Shown in pieces: positions 27,943 to 41,017 of a DNA stretch of 64,000 nucleotides. Made by a program: the position numbers and the translations under genes. The notes under the pieces were generated by a model. It did no database searches, was not told the origin of the DNA, and saw nothing but the letters and a program-made list of their open reading frames with translations. Numbering within the stretch: position 1 is the first letter of the stretch; each line of letters opens with the position of its first letter. Source of the stretch: Cryobacterium sp. Y29. GTDB taxonomy: Bacteria; Actinomycetota; Actinomycetes; Actinomycetales; Microbacteriaceae. The DNA lies in the NCBI RefSeq assembly GCF_002929825.1, contig NZ_PJJN01000030.1:62001-126000 (forward strand). Reading direction: 5' to 3'.

Positions 27943-30900
27943 CTATCCGGCGAGCGCCTTCTGAATGCGTTGCAGCGAGACGGGCTCCGCCGCCCTGAGC
28001 TCCTGCGCGAACAGGCTGATGCGCAGCTCTTCGATCATCCAGCGGGCGCGCAGAACGGATGCCGCGGCATCCGCTTGGAGCGGCATGGTACCGCCAGCGT
28101 TCTCGAACCGGGCGGTGGCCGCCTGGGTTTCGTTCATCCAGACCCGGTCGCGGCTCGGATTGTCGACGAGTTTGGGTACCCGGGCGCTGATGCCACCGAG
28201 GTAGCGCGGCAGGTGGCGCAGCTGGGCGAGACCGGTTGCGCTGACGAAGCCGGGGTAGACCAGGGCGGTGAGCTGCTGGCGGGCATCGCTGATTCCCGGC
28301 AGCAGCGCCATGCTGGTTGCGGCCTTGAGCGCCTTATCAGCCAGGCGCTGAGCGGTGAGGATGCGGGCGACCAATCCGACCGTTTCGAACATGGAATCCA
28401 TCACCACCCCGGACACCCGATCACGGATGGTGTCGAACTCCGCCTTCATGAACACCTGGCCGCCCGGGCGCACCCGAAACAATACGTCGTCGACCGCGGC
28501 GGCAAGGCAATCCGCAAACAGGGCCTGCGTGGTTGTGTATGGGCTGGTCGCGAGGCTGAGCTTTTCGGCGGCGGTGAGGTGCTGCTGTACGTACGCGGCG
28601 GGTGACGGCGTCGCGAGCAGCAGCAGCCGGCGCACGCCACGGGGCAGAGCGCGGGCCTGCTCCAGCTCGGTGCTCATCATGCGAATAGAAACGGATGCCC
28701 CATCATCGACGAGGGTCGGATACCCGCGAATCGTGTTGTCACCCTGCTTGGTGTCCAGGAAGCGGGGGAGTTCACCGAGGTCCCAGGTCGTGAGGCCGCC
28801 GCGCTCGATCGCGTTGATCGGTGCAGCGGCGCTCGTCGCCTTCGCGACACTGTCGCGCACCCGGGTGCCGAGCCGGCGTTGCAGGTCGGCGAGGTCCTTG
28901 TCGGCGGCGACCGTGCGACCGCGCTCGTCGGTGACGACGAAGGTCATGCGCAGGTGCGCGGGAATTCGGTCGAGCTCGAAATCGCGCATGCTGACCGGCA
29001 CGTAGGTGAGCTTCTGAATCAGTGCCGCGAGCGTCTCGGCGAACGATGCTTCGGGCACCGCTGTCGGCAAGGCCTCGACGATGCCGGGCTCGCCGGGCAG
29101 TTCGCCCAGCAAGCGAGCGGCCCAGTCGGCAGCGGGGACGACATTACGCCGGATACTTTTCGGCAGCGACTTGATCATGGCAGTGACGAGTTCGGCGCGA
29201 AGGCCGGGCACCTGCCAGTCGAAACCGTTCGGTGACAGGCGGGCCAGTAACGCGAGCGGAATACGCACGGTCACTCCGTCATCCTCTTCGCCGGGCTCGA
29301 AGCGGTAACCCAGGTTCAGGCGCTGGTCACCCTGCTGCCAGCTCGGCGGAAAGAGTCCCTCGTCGATCTCGGGGGAGTCCTCGGCCACGAGGGCCTCGGC
29401 GGTCATCGTGAGCAGGTCGGGGGTGTCGAACCTGGCCGTACGCCACCAGCCCTCGAAGCTCTTGGTCGACGACACCTCGGCTGGAATACGACGCTGGTAG
29501 AAGTCGAAGACGGCTTCGTCATCAAAGAGGATGTCCCGGCGCCGGGTGCGTTCCTCCAGCTCGGCCAGTTCCTCCCGCAGCCGTGCATTGGCGCGTTCAA
29601 ACGCCCACATGCCGGGGTCTCCCGTTTGGCCGGGCCGTCCGCCACGGCTCGCGCTCGAGCCGATGGCGGGCGCGCCATCGGATCGGCCGGAACCGCGCCC
29701 ACTCGACGCTGTGCCGCCATCGACCGCGATGCCGACGCGTTCGTTGCGCGACGGCCCGCGACCGCCGCGATCCGCTTCCTTCTCCGCCGCAGGCGATTGC
29801 GGCCCCGAGGCCCGGTCCCACTCCCCGGCGACCAGCGCGTGCCGAATGAACAGCTCGCGGGCGTAGGCCGCGTCGATCCGCGAGAACTGCACCCGACGGC
29901 GCGCCACGATCGGCACGCCGTACAGCGTCACTCGTTCGTAGACCACGGCGGCGCCCTGCTTCATCTCCCAGTGCGGTTCGGAGTAGCTGCGCTTGCACAG
30001 GTTGCCGGCAAGCGGTTCCGCCCAGGCTGGATCGACGACCGCGTTCATGCGGGCGAACAGCCGGCTGGTCTCGACCAGTTCGGCGCTCATGACCGCGTTC
30101 GGCTGTTTCTTGGCCAGGGTCGATCCGGGAAAGAGCACAAAGCGCTGCGCTCGAGCGCCGACGTAGTCCTTCTTCGCGACGTCTTTCAGGCCGATGTGCG
30201 AGAGCAGCCCAGCGAGCAGCGAACGGTGGACGCCGTCGGGGTTCGCGCTCGGCTCACCGAGGTGCAGGCCGAGCGGCTTGGCCAGCTGGCGCAACTGCCG
30301 CAGCACGTCCTGCCACTCGCGCACCCGCAGGTAGTTGAGGTATTCGTTCTTGCACAGGCGTCGAAAGGCACTCGAACCGAGTTCGGACTGCTGCTTCTCG
30401 AGGTAGTTCCAGAGGTTGAGCAGGCTGAGAAAGTCGCTCGTGGGGTCGGCGAACCGGGCATGGAACTGGTCGGCCTGGGCGCGACGCTCGAGCGGGCGCT
30501 CCCGCGGGTCCTGGATGGTGAGTCCGGCCACGATCGCCATGACCTCCCGGCTGGTGCCCTGCGTCTTCGATTCGATCACCATGCGGCCAAAGCGCGGGTC
30601 GATCGGCAGTTGCGCGAGTTGCTGGCCGATACGGGTGAGGCGCGGGGTGGCCGGGCCGGTGGTGACGGCCGGCGCCGCGGCATCCGTTTCACCGCGGGCA
30701 GCGCCGCGACCGCTCTTGGTACGCCCGGCGCCCCCGGCCTCGATGGCGCCGAGTTCAGCGAGCAGGTCAAGGCCGTCCTTGATGTTGCGGCTGTCCGGCG
30801 GGGTCAGAAAGGGGAACGAGGCGATGTCGCCGAGGCCGAGCGAGATCATCTGCAAAATGACGGCGGCGAGGTTCGTGCGCAAAATCTCGGGCTCGGTATA

Positions 30901-32040
30901 TTCCGGGCGGCGCATATAGTCTTCTTCGGAGTACAGCCGAATCGCGATACCGTCGCTGGTGCGCCCGCTACGGCCGCTGCGTTGGTTGCCGGAGGCTTGT
31001 GAGATCGCCTCGATCGGCAGTCGTTGCACCTTGGAGCGCACGCTGTAGCGGCTGATGCGCGCGGTTCCCGCGTCGATGACATAGCGGATGCCCGGCACGG
31101 TCAGGCTGGTTTCGGCCACGTTGGTCGCGAGCACGATGCGTCGTTTCACCCCCGCCACGGTCGACGGCTGGAACACCCGGTGCTGGTCGGCCGACGACAG
31201 TCGGCCGTAGAGCGGCAACACCTCGGTCGGGTTACGGCTGGCTGAGGAGGCGTACTTGCCCTGCAGCGCGTCGGCGGCGTCGCGAATCTCGGTCTCGCCG
31301 GAGAGAAAGACGAGTACGTCGCCGTTGGACTCCCGTTCGAGCTCGTCAAGAGCCGCGGTGATGCCCTCGATGTAGTCACGGTCAACCGGGGGAGCGGAGT
31401 CGGTCGTGTCGTCATCGTCGTCGAGTCCCGGCTCGGCGACGAGTGGTCGGTAACGAATCTCGACCGGAAAGGTGCGGCCAGACACTTCAACGACCGGCGC
31501 CGGGGTGCCGTCGGCGGCGGCGAAGTGTTTCGCGAAACTGGCCGGGTCGATGGTGGCCGAGGTGATGATGAGCTTGAGATCGGGGCGTTTGGGCAGCAGC
31601 TGCCGCAGGTAGCCGAGTAGAAAGTCGATGTTGAGGCTGCGTTCGTGCGCCTCGTCAATGATGATCGTGTCGTACTTGCGTAACATGCGGTCGCGGTGAA
31701 TCTCATTCAAGAGGATGCCGTCGGTCATCAACTTGATGCGGGTGTCGGCGCCGACCTTGTCGGTGAACCGCACCTGGTAGCCGACCAGTTGCCCGACTTC
31801 CTGCCCGAGCTCCTCGGCGATCCGTTCGGCGATGGTGCGCGCGGCGAGCCGGCGCGGCTGGGTGTGGCCGATGTTCTTGCGGCCGAGCTCCAGACAGATC
31901 TTGGGCAACTGGGTGGTCTTGCCCGACCCGGTCGACCCGGCGACGATCACGACCTGGTTATCGCGAATCGCGCGGGCGATGTCGTCCCGACGCTGGCTGA
32001 CCGGCAGTTCGGGTGGGAAGGTGATATTCAGCGTTTCCAT
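27943..32040 (-). CDS. hrpA: ATP-dependent RNA helicase HrpA
   Basis: A 1365-residue DEAH-box helicase. Walker A GSTGSGKTT is at residue 35, followed by TQPRRLAA, the DEAH box (IIIDEAHERSLNIDF), SAT at LIITSATID and motif VI QRSGRSGR near residue 352. OB-fold/HA2 and the long C-terminal DUF3418 domain follow. E. coli HrpA is about 1300 residues; the excess includes a low-complexity insert of charged and Gly/Ser residues near residue 760-810. HrpA rescues stalled or collided ribosomes and processes mRNA. It stands alone. Confidence 0.95.
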   Translation of the reverse strand: METLNITFPPELPVSQRRDDIARAIRDNQVVIVAGSTGSGKTTQLPKICLELGRKNIGHTQPRRLAARTIAERIAEELGQEVGQLVGYQVRFTDKVGADTRIKLMTDGILLNEIHRDRMLRKYDTIIIDEAHERSLNIDFLLGYLRQLLPKRPDLKLIITSATIDPASFAKHFAAADGTPAPVVEVSGRTFPVEIRYRPLVAEPGLDDDDDTTDSAPPVDRDYIEGITAALDELERESNGDVLVFLSGETEIRDAADALQGKYASSASRNPTEVLPLYGRLSSADQHRVFQPSTVAGVKRRIVLATNVAETSLTVPGIRYVIDAGTARISRYSVRSKVQRLPIEAISQASGNQRSGRSGRTSDGIAIRLYSEEDYMRRPEYTEPEILRTNLAAVILQMISLGLGDIASFPFLTPPDSRNIKDGLDLLAELGAIEAGGAGRTKSGRGAARGETDAAAPAVTTGPATPRLTRIGQQLAQLPIDPRFGRMVIESKTQGTSREVMAIVAGLTIQDPRERPLERRAQADQFHARFADPTSDFLSLLNLWNYLEKQQSELGSSAFRRLCKNEYLNYLRVREWQDVLRQLRQLAKPLGLHLGEPSANPDGVHRSLLAGLLSHIGLKDVAKKDYVGARAQRFVLFPGSTLAKKQPNAVMSAELVETSRLFARMNAVVDPAWAEPLAGNLCKRSYSEPHWEMKQGAAVVYERVTLYGVPIVARRRVQFSRIDAAYARELFIRHALVAGEWDRASGPQSPAAEKEADRGGRGPSRNERVGIAVDGGTASSGRGSGRSDGAPAIGSSASRGGRPGQTGDPGMWAFERANARLREELAELEERTRRRDILFDDEAVFDFYQRRIPAEVSSTKSFEGWWRTARFDTPDLLTMTAEALVAEDSPEIDEGLFPPSWQQGDQRLNLGYRFEPGEEDDGVTVRIPLALLARLSPNGFDWQVPGLRAELVTAMIKSLPKSIRRNVVPAADWAARLLGELPGEPGIVEALPTAVPEASFAETLAALIQKLTYVPVSMRDFELDRIPAHLRMTFVVTDERGRTVAADKDLADLQRRLGTRVRDSVAKATSAAAPINAIERGGLTTWDLGELPRFLDTKQGDNTIRGYPTLVDDGASVSIRMMSTELEQARALPRGVRRLLLLATPSPAAYVQQHLTAAEKLSLATSPYTTTQALFADCLAAAVDDVLFRVRPGGQVFMKAEFDTIRDRVSGVVMDSMFETVGLVARILTAQRLADKALKAATSMALLPGISDARQQLTALVYPGFVSATGLAQLRHLPRYLGGISARVPKLVDNPSRDRVWMNETQAATARFENAGGTMPLQADAAASVLRARWMIEELRISLFAQELRAAEPVSLQRIQKALAG

Positions 32041-32129
32041 GAAGACTTAATATTACGTCGACTGCATCGCTGCTTTCGCGGCGAGTGAACATTAGGTGTT
32101 CACGGGGGTTGATGCAGAACACAAGCCAA

Positions 32130-32975
<846 letters not shown>

Positions 32976-32995
32976 CCCGCAGCATGCATGTGAGG

Positions 32996-33032
32996 CCGTG
33001 GCCCCGCCGACTCATGGTCGGTGGGGCCACGG
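32996..33032 (+). terminator. Hairpin after aldo/keto reductase gene
   Basis: A 16-bp stem starting CCGTGGCCCCGCCGAC, with one G-U pair and a 5-nt loop, 20 bp after the stop. No T-run. Confidence 0.65.
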
Positions 33033-33136
33033 GCGTGTGCCCGGCCGGATTCGACCCGCCAGCGGCGTACATTGGGATGCGTTGCGTTTTTTGAGGCGCG
33101 GGCGCGCTCGTCTGCGCCGATAGGCAGAAAGATCCC

Positions 33137-33802
33137 ATGAATCCGATTGAATGGCTGTTCGACGCCCAGTTGCAGATCGGTACCCAGACCATTCTCTGGC
33201 GCGAGGTCGTCGGCAATGCGTTCGGAATCGCGAGCGCGGTCGGCGGCATGCGTCGCAAGATCTGGGCCTGGCCGGTGGGCATTATCGGCAATGCGCTGCT
33301 GTTCACCGTGTTCCTCGGCGCCGTTTTCGGTACACCCAACCCGGTGAACCTGCTCGGGCAGGCTGGCCGCCAGATCATGTTCATCGTTGTGTCGATCTTT
33401 GGTTGGGTGCAGTGGCGCCGCAGCCGCGACTCCGCGGTTCAAGTGGCCGTCGTGCCGCACTGGGCCAGCAATCGCACGCGTGTTCTGCTGGGTCTCGGCC
33501 TCGTCGCTGGCACGCTGGTGCTCACCCCGATCTTTCGCGCGCTCGGCTCCTTCGAGCCGGTCTGGGCGGATGCCTGGATCTTCACCGGCTCCCTGCTTGC
33601 GACCTACGGCATGGCCAAGGGCTGGACCGAATTCTGGCTCATCTGGGTGGCCGTCGACATCGTCGGGGTGCCGCTATTGATCAGCGCCGGCTACTACGCC
33701 TCCGCCGTGCTGTACCTGTTCTACGGGGCCTTCACCGTCATCGGGTTCATCGTCTGGGTGCGGGTGCATCGCCGCGCCCAAGCGCTTACGCTACGTCGTT
33801 GA
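33137..33802 (+). CDS. pnuC: Nicotinamide riboside transporter PnuC
   Basis: A 221-residue membrane protein with seven hydrophobic helices. The family WxxW-type segment IWAWPVGIIGNALLF is near residue 55 and GWVQWRRSR lies near residue 95. FWLIWVAVDIVGVPLLI near residue 168 is the second conserved block. It imports the NAD precursor nicotinamide riboside by facilitated diffusion. No riboswitch is recognisable in the 160-bp upstream gap, which contains only the previous terminator and a possible TACATT -10. Confidence 0.92.
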   Translation: MNPIEWLFDAQLQIGTQTILWREVVGNAFGIASAVGGMRRKIWAWPVGIIGNALLFTVFLGAVFGTPNPVNLLGQAGRQIMFIVVSIFGWVQWRRSRDSAVQVAVVPHWASNRTRVLLGLGLVAGTLVLTPIFRALGSFEPVWADAWIFTGSLLATYGMAKGWTEFWLIWVAVDIVGVPLLISAGYYASAVLYLFYGAFTVIGFIVWVRVHRRAQALTLRR

Positions 33803-33947
33803 GCGTCTTCTCCATCGCCGTGAGCCGGCTCTCAATCAGTCGCAACTGTTCTGTAACGTCGCGTTGGGCGGTAATACCCTCCCGCATCAATTGCAGGGTC
33901 TCCTGGGTCCTTGCCACGCTCGCGCCATTTCGTCCCTCTGTCTCCAA
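33786..33947 (-). CDS. Possible small coiled-coil protein
   Basis: A minus-strand frame of 53 codons from a TTG at 33947, too short for routine calling. It ends in a regular amphipathic stretch, EQLRLIESRLTAMEKTLNDV, that looks like a real coiled coil. It overlaps the last 17 bp of pnuC tail to tail. No ribosome binding site decides the start and the frame continues open a little further upstream. It may be a relic of a longer gene. Confidence 0.3.
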   Translation of the reverse strand: METEGRNGASVARTQETLQLMREGITAQRDVTEQLRLIESRLTAMEKTLNDVA

Positions 33948-34195
33948 TCCACACGAGAACCACGAAGCATCCGGGGATAGCCCGCCCGAACAAAGTTTTG
34001 ATTGTCAAACAAACATTTGATGTCGACTTTTTCTAGATGAAATCGTCCGACGGTTTATTTTGCGAGCACATGAGTGGATTTCTGATTCATCACCAGAACA
34101 TTTTTCGCTACAGTGTGCCAATTTATTATCACGTTTGCTGAGGTAGCGACCGAGCGCGGGTACCCTAATGTGCGCGGTCGGAGCACAATGGAAGA
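33948..34195. other. AT-rich intergenic region
   Basis: This stretch is strikingly less GC-rich than its surroundings, especially 33990-34135. It probably contains promoters, including a -10-like CACAAT ending 6 nt before the ATG at 34196. No gene is visible. The base composition could mark a past insertion. Confidence 0.5.
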
Positions 34196-36415
<2,220 letters not shown>

Positions 36416-36452
36416 CGGCGGGCAACCCGTCCCATATCCGGAAAGCCCGCCG
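36416..36452 (+). terminator. Weak hairpin after DUF255 gene
   Basis: An 8-bp GC stem (CGGCGGGC and complement) closes a 21-nt loop directly after the stop. It is modest compared with the other terminators here. Confidence 0.4.
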
Positions 36453-36463
36453 AAAGAACCGTC

Positions 36464-36633
36464 ATGGTTTTTGAAATCAACATCTGGGCCGGATTCACCG
36501 CAGCCCGCGCGGTCACGCACGACGCGTTCGACCGCCGCCCGGCCGGCCTCACCGGCTCCCCCTCGCCCCAGAACGGGTGGCGAGTTTGTTGATGGCACTG
36601 ATCATGGGCCTCGTCGGTATCGCCGCGCGCTGA
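36464..36633 (+). pseudogene. Possible small frameshifted membrane-protein gene
   Basis: ATG 36464 opens a frame reading MVFEINIWAGFTAARAVTHD that hits a stop at about 36591. The neighbouring frame continues as PERVASLLMALIMGLVGIAA and stops at 36631-36633. A single-base indel near 36565-36580 would join them into a protein of about 56 residues with one membrane helix. I know no named family, and the frameshift could be a sequence error. Confidence 0.3.
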
Positions 36634-36900
36634 CCCCGCTCAACCGGCTGAACGGGTGCCACAGCATCCGTCCATGCGCGGTCGGTCGCGGCAACGAATT
36701 GCCGACGTCAAGACGTACACTAAGTACACAAACCACCGCGTTTCACAAAACGCCAGTCGCTCATCGAGAACCTCGTCGCTTCTCGAGAAGATCGTCGCTG
36801 CGAAACACCCTGATTCATTCACGCCGGCAATTTCGATGCATTCTTCGGTGTTAGCCCTGGCTGGCCCACGATCGAGTGCACCACTTTCTCAAGGAGGACC

Positions 36901-38697
36901 ATGGCGACACGCGATATCCCCGAGGCACAACCCGAGACTTCCAACCAGGGCTATGCCGATACTTTCGACGGTGACATTTTTGACACCGACGCCTTTCGCC
37001 CCGACTCCGTCGGATTCGACTCGAGCGACCCTGAACCCCCCACCAATACCGGGCTGATTCCGACCCTGTCCCTCAGCAGTGAACCCGAGTTGGTGTTGAT
37101 AACACCGGATGCCCGCACCCGTCGCTTCGACCGTGACGATCTCGTCGTGCGCAAGGGCGAGATAGCCCTCATCAACGGCCACTACACGCCGCACGAGTCC
37201 ATGGTGAAGGACCTCGTGGCCGTGTACGACGCCCTCACCGCTGCTGGCATCGACTTTCTGCTCGTGCGCGGCGACCACAACCGGCCGGTCATCGCCGTCG
37301 ACCGCAAACGACGCAAGGAAATCACCAAGGTATTGAGCCGGGCGTTCGCCAACGAGCCCTTTTATGCCAAGCCGCTCGACGGCAACGTCAGCCAGCAATT
37401 TCTGCTCGCCGACGGCGCTCTCATTACGCTGCGCAAATCCTCCGTGTTTCGCGTCTACCGGCCGCGCATCGAACCGATCGGCCGCCTGCGCTACGGCGCC
37501 CAGACCGCGTTCCAGCTGGAACTGTGGCGCTTCGGCGAAGACGAAATAATCGCCCCCGTGGAAAACGCCCTCATGCGCACCCGGTTGCCGCGCTCTGAAG
37601 CCCGTGAAACGACGATCGACCTGTACGGGCGCTCCTGGCTGACCCTGCAGAACATGTTCGACGACCTGGCAAGCGACGTTTCTTTCGACATCGACCTTGT
37701 GTTCAGCTGGGTCGACGGGTCGAGCGACGAATTTCAGCGGGAACGTGCCAAGCGTATGAAGGCCTACGTCATCGGCGAGGGTGACGATTCCGACGCCCGT
37801 TTTCGCCAGATCGACGAGCTCAAGTACGCGCTGCGAAGCGTGTATATGTTCGCCCCGTGGATTCGACGTATCTTCATCGCGACCGATTCGCCCGCGCCGG
37901 AGTGGCTAGCCGAGCATCCGCGGGTCACGATCATGCGCAGTGAAGACTTCTTCGTTGACACGAGCGTGCTGCCCATTCATAATTCGCACGCCGTGGAAAG
38001 CCAACTGCACCACATTCCGGGCCTGGCCGAGCACTTTCTATACTCGAACGACGACATGTTCTTCGGTCGCCCGGTCGGTCCAGAGCTGTTCTTCTCGCCG
38101 GGCGGGGTAACCAAGTTCGTCGAGGCAGCCACTCGTATCGGTCTGGGCGAGAACGACCCGACCCGCAGTGGATTCGAGAACGCCGCTCGGGTGAATCGGG
38201 CGCTGTTGCACGGGCGCTTTGGCAAGGTCACCACTCGGCACCTCGAACACACGCCGGCGCCCATGCGCAAGAGCGTGCTGCTTGAGCTGGAACAGGAGTT
38301 TCCCGAGGACTTCAGCCGCACTGCCGCCAGCCGGTTCCGCTCGGCGACCGACATCTCGGTGACTAACTCGCTCTATCACTACTACGCCTTGATGACTGGT
38401 CGCGCGGTCGCCCAGACGCAGGTGCGCTCGCTGTATATCGAGACCACGCTGCGCATCGCCCTGCGACAGATGAATCATTTGCGCAAGCATCGCGATCAGG
38501 ACATGTTCTGCCTGAACGACGGCAGTCGCCCGGAAATCTCCACCGAGGTGCGCCGCGCCGCGGTGACGGAATTTCTGGAACTGTACTTTCCGATCGTGGC
38601 ACCGTGGGAACGGGCCAGCCCGGCGACTAGCGCAGAACCGGGATCGGCCTGGTCATCGGGGGCTCGCGCAGTGCGGGCAGAGTTGCCGACGGCGTAG
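36901..38697 (+). CDS. Stealth-family sugar-phosphate transferase
   Basis: A 598-residue cytoplasmic enzyme; Stealth proteins move hexose 1-phosphate onto surface polysaccharide. CR1 is the [15 protein letters not shown] segment near residue 261. CR2 spans [20 protein letters not shown] near residue 302. CR3 includes [20 protein letters not shown] near residue 378 and CR4 the C-terminal DMFCLNDG region near residue 536. An N-terminal acidic tail and a partial nucleotidyl-like region (about 60-220) precede CR1. AAGGAGGACC ends just before ATG 36901, the strongest ribosome binding site in the window. The 3' end overlaps the opposing gene by 71 bp. Confidence 0.9.
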   Translation: MATRDIPEAQPETSNQGYADTFDGDIFDTDAFRPDSVGFDSSDPEPPTNTGLIPTLSLSSEPELVLITPDARTRRFDRDDLVVRKGEIALINGHYTPHESMVKDLVAVYDALTAAGIDFLLVRGDHNRPVIAVDRKRRKEITKVLSRAFANEPFYAKPLDGNVSQQFLLADGALITLRKSSVFRVYRPRIEPIGRLRYGAQTAFQLELWRFGEDEIIAPVENALMRTRLPRSEARETTIDLYGRSWLTLQNMFDDLASDVSFDIDLVFSWVDGSSDEFQRERAKRMKAYVIGEGDDSDARFRQIDELKYALRSVYMFAPWIRRIFIATDSPAPEWLAEHPRVTIMRSEDFFVDTSVLPIHNSHAVESQLHHIPGLAEHFLYSNDDMFFGRPVGPELFFSPGGVTKFVEAATRIGLGENDPTRSGFENAARVNRALLHGRFGKVTTRHLEHTPAPMRKSVLLELEQEFPEDFSRTAASRFRSATDISVTNSLYHYYALMTGRAVAQTQVRSLYIETTLRIALRQMNHLRKHRDQDMFCLNDGSRPEISTEVRRAAVTEFLELYFPIVAPWERASPATSAEPGSAWSSGARAVRAELPTA

Positions 38698-39565
38698 TCT
38701 CGACGCCGGAAGCGTGCAGGCGACGCGCGCTTTCGGCGGCATCGACGTATTCCAGCGTTGGATGCTGGCCGAGTGGCACCACGGAGTGCAGCACGGTGCT
38801 AGGGAAGACGTGCACCAGGTTGAATGCGCGAGCGCCGTCTCGACCGAGGGTGCCGCCGACGGGAACGTTGAGGTCCTGGGTGTAGCAGGTCGCTGACGAA
38901 ACCGACACGGGGATGCCCGCGAACATCGCCATCGACGAGTAATGCAGGTGACCGGCGATGATACTGCGCACGTCGGAACCGCGCAGCACCTCGGCCAGAC
39001 GCTCCTGATCGCGCAACTCAACGGCGGTGGCCAGGTCGAGCACGCTCGGAATCGGCGGGTGGTGCATGGCCAGAATGGTGCCGTCGGGCGCGGGCACGCG
39101 CAGTTCTTCGGCGAGCCAGAGCAGCTGCTGGTCGGTCACTGCGCCGTGGTGATGGCCCGGAACGGACGTATCGAGGGTGATAATTCGCAAACCATTGAGG
39201 TCATAGGACCGGTCGATGGGCGATTCACTGGGCAGTTGGTCGAGCAGTTCAGCGCGAAACGCCGAGCGATTGTCGTGGTTGCCCATCACCCAGATAACGC
39301 GGGCGCCGAGACGTTCAGCGGCTGGCTCGACGATTGCCCGCAGCAGTTCGTAGGCACCCGGTTCGCCCTTGTCGGCTAGATCGCCGGTGAAGACGATGGC
39401 CTCGGGGCGGGCGCCAGAGGCCTCGACCTCGGCGAAAAGGTCGGCCAGATGGATTTCAGCGTTGACGCTGCCATAAAGCTTCGAGCCTCCCGCCAGCAGG
39501 TGGGTGTCGCTCAGGTGTAACAGAAAGTGGTCCGGCCGGGGGAATTCAGCCGTTCGAATGCTCAC
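38627..39565 (-). CDS. Metallophosphoesterase, 3',5'-cyclic-nucleotide phosphodiesterase-like
   Basis: A 312-residue class III phosphodiesterase of the CpdA/Rv0805 type. The dinuclear metal motifs are in order: LHLSDTHL near residue 17, [12 protein letters not shown] near residue 58, MGNHDNR near residue 94, MHHPP near residue 166 and AGHLHYSS near residue 205. It probably cleaves cyclic nucleotides, with possible additional phosphodiesters. The last 71 bp lie inside the Stealth gene on the other strand, so the two C-termini are encoded by the same DNA. Confidence 0.9.
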   Translation of the reverse strand: MSIRTAEFPRPDHFLLHLSDTHLLAGGSKLYGSVNAEIHLADLFAEVEASGARPEAIVFTGDLADKGEPGAYELLRAIVEPAAERLGARVIWVMGNHDNRSAFRAELLDQLPSESPIDRSYDLNGLRIITLDTSVPGHHHGAVTDQQLLWLAEELRVPAPDGTILAMHHPPIPSVLDLATAVELRDQERLAEVLRGSDVRSIIAGHLHYSSMAMFAGIPVSVSSATCYTQDLNVPVGGTLGRDGARAFNLVHVFPSTVLHSVVPLGQHPTLEYVDAAESARRLHASGVETTPSATLPALREPPMTRPIPVLR

Positions 39566-39839
39566 AGAGCGTCCATTCGTTTGTCGCGGGCGTGCTCAAG
39601 CTGGCGCGTCGTCACGATTATTCTCACTATTCGATCAGAAGTTCTTGAACAACGGGTGTACGCCACACATCAATCGGACATTGCAGGGGTAAATGGGCAA
39701 AAAGTTTGTTCGATCAGTGATGGCGCTGCACTGGCGGCCCGGCTACACCGCGCTACGAGGCGGTTTCGCCCGGCGGCAACGGCGACGGTAACGTTTTCTC
39801 CGGTGTCATCAACGGTTCAGTGAGGGTGTCCCGGGTTTT
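39566..39839. other. Intergenic region, no gene recognised
   Basis: The upstream side of the phosphodiesterase gene. It carries two direct copies of TTCGATCAG (near 39634 and 39707) in a comparatively AT-rich context, which could be regulatory. Open frames here lack coding character. Confidence 0.4.
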
Positions 39840-39980
39840 GTGATCAGTGACGTCGTGTTCGACGGCAAGCGGATGCATGCTCAGACAGACGTCGTCGTCG
39901 ACGACGCGACGCGCATCCTCACGAAGTCGGCTGCGATCACCGTCGAGCAGGCAGGGGGCTCGACATTGCGGGACGTATAG
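39840..39980 (+). pseudogene. Remnant of an amidohydrolase N-terminus
   Basis: A 46-codon frame from GTG 39840 reads ISDVVFDGKRMHAQTDVVVD. That is the usual first beta-strand pair of amidohydrolases (imidazolonepropionase/dihydroorotase-like), in which the metal-binding HxH follows about 20 residues later. Here the frame loses resemblance after about residue 30 and stops before any HxH. I read it as a gene fragment; a chance resemblance cannot be excluded. Confidence 0.35.
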
Positions 39981-40055
39981 CCGGGGCTGGTGTTGCGGCC
40001 CCGGCCCGATCACAGGCGACACTGTGCCTTCCCGAAACACGTGGCATGCTTGACC

Positions 40056-40967
40056 GTGCGCAATTGGTTACCTCGAAGCTCCCTCCGGCAGGGACCGCTG
40101 ATGTACCTCGTCGGGGCATCGTTGACCGCGTTCGCCTTCTTTAGCCTCTATCTTTTCTTCGTGCGCAGCCACGCCGGCCAGGAGGCCGACCAGCTCGCGT
40201 ATGACGGCGCCGAATTCGGTCGCCTCAGCATCACGCCGTTCACCGGCCGGGTGCTCGACTCTGTGCCGGATATCGCCGTGGTATTCGGGGTGGTCCTGAC
40301 CGCGATCATCGCGCGGGTGCGCCGCAACTGGCGCACCCTGATCGTTGCGCTGGTCGCGGCCGCGGCGGCCACGGCGTCGGCCCAACTGCTGAAATACGGG
40401 ATCCTGGCCCGGCCCGACCTTGCGGTCGAGGGGTATGCCGGAAATTCATTCCCGTCGGGGCATACGACGGTGGCGGCGGCATCCGCTCTCGTGGTGTTTC
40501 TGGTCGCGAGCCCGCGCCTACGCCCGATGGTCGCCGGCTGGGGCACAGCCTTCGCCGTGCTGGCCGGTGTGGCAACGCTCGCCAACCAATGGCATCGACC
40601 GAGTGACGTCATCGCAGCCCTGCTCTGGGTCGCCCTGTGGGGGTGCCTCGCCGGGGCGGTTCTGGCCTGGCCGCGCCCGGGCATCGTGACGCGAGCCGGT
40701 ACTGCGACCCCGGCCCCGACAACCCGGCGCCGGGAATTCACCGGGCTGCGCCACTCGACGGTTCGCATTGTTCGGTGGGTATCGATTGGCTGTGGGGCGT
40801 TCTCTGCCGTGGCGTTCATCGCGACTCTCGTGTTGGACAGCAGCCTGTTCGAGCGCGTCGGCACGCTGGGAACCGTCGTCGCCTACCTGGGTGGAGTGGC
40901 GGCCATCGTGACGGCCGGTCTGCTGCTCGCGCTCAGCGGAACCCGGCTGTTTGCCCGCCTGCACTAG
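40056..40967 (+). CDS. PAP2-family membrane phosphatase
   Basis: A 303-residue membrane protein with six predicted helices plus two near the C-terminus. The three PAP2 motifs are in order: KYGILARPDL (K-x6-RP), NSFPSGHTTVA (PSGH) and NQWHRPSDVIAAL (the H-x3-D part of motif 3; the usual SR is replaced by ANQ). It probably dephosphorylates lipid or isoprenoid phosphates. The start is uncertain: GTG 40056 gives a basic N-terminus before the first helix, and ATG 40101 has a fair ribosome binding site (CAGGGA). Confidence 0.82.
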   Translation: MRNWLPRSSLRQGPLMYLVGASLTAFAFFSLYLFFVRSHAGQEADQLAYDGAEFGRLSITPFTGRVLDSVPDIAVVFGVVLTAIIARVRRNWRTLIVALVAAAAATASAQLLKYGILARPDLAVEGYAGNSFPSGHTTVAAASALVVFLVASPRLRPMVAGWGTAFAVLAGVATLANQWHRPSDVIAALLWVALWGCLAGAVLAWPRPGIVTRAGTATPAPTTRRREFTGLRHSTVRIVRWVSIGCGAFSAVAFIATLVLDSSLFERVGTLGTVVAYLGGVAAIVTAGLLLALSGTRLFARLH

Positions 40968-41017
40968 ATTCATCGCCGAGGGGTGTACTCAATCAGAGCC
41001 ACGTGCGAGACTGACTC

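Noticed and set aside
32976..33136. Riboswitch upstream of pnuC
   Set aside because: Besides the terminator hairpin of the previous gene I find no conserved aptamer-like structure (NAD-related or other).
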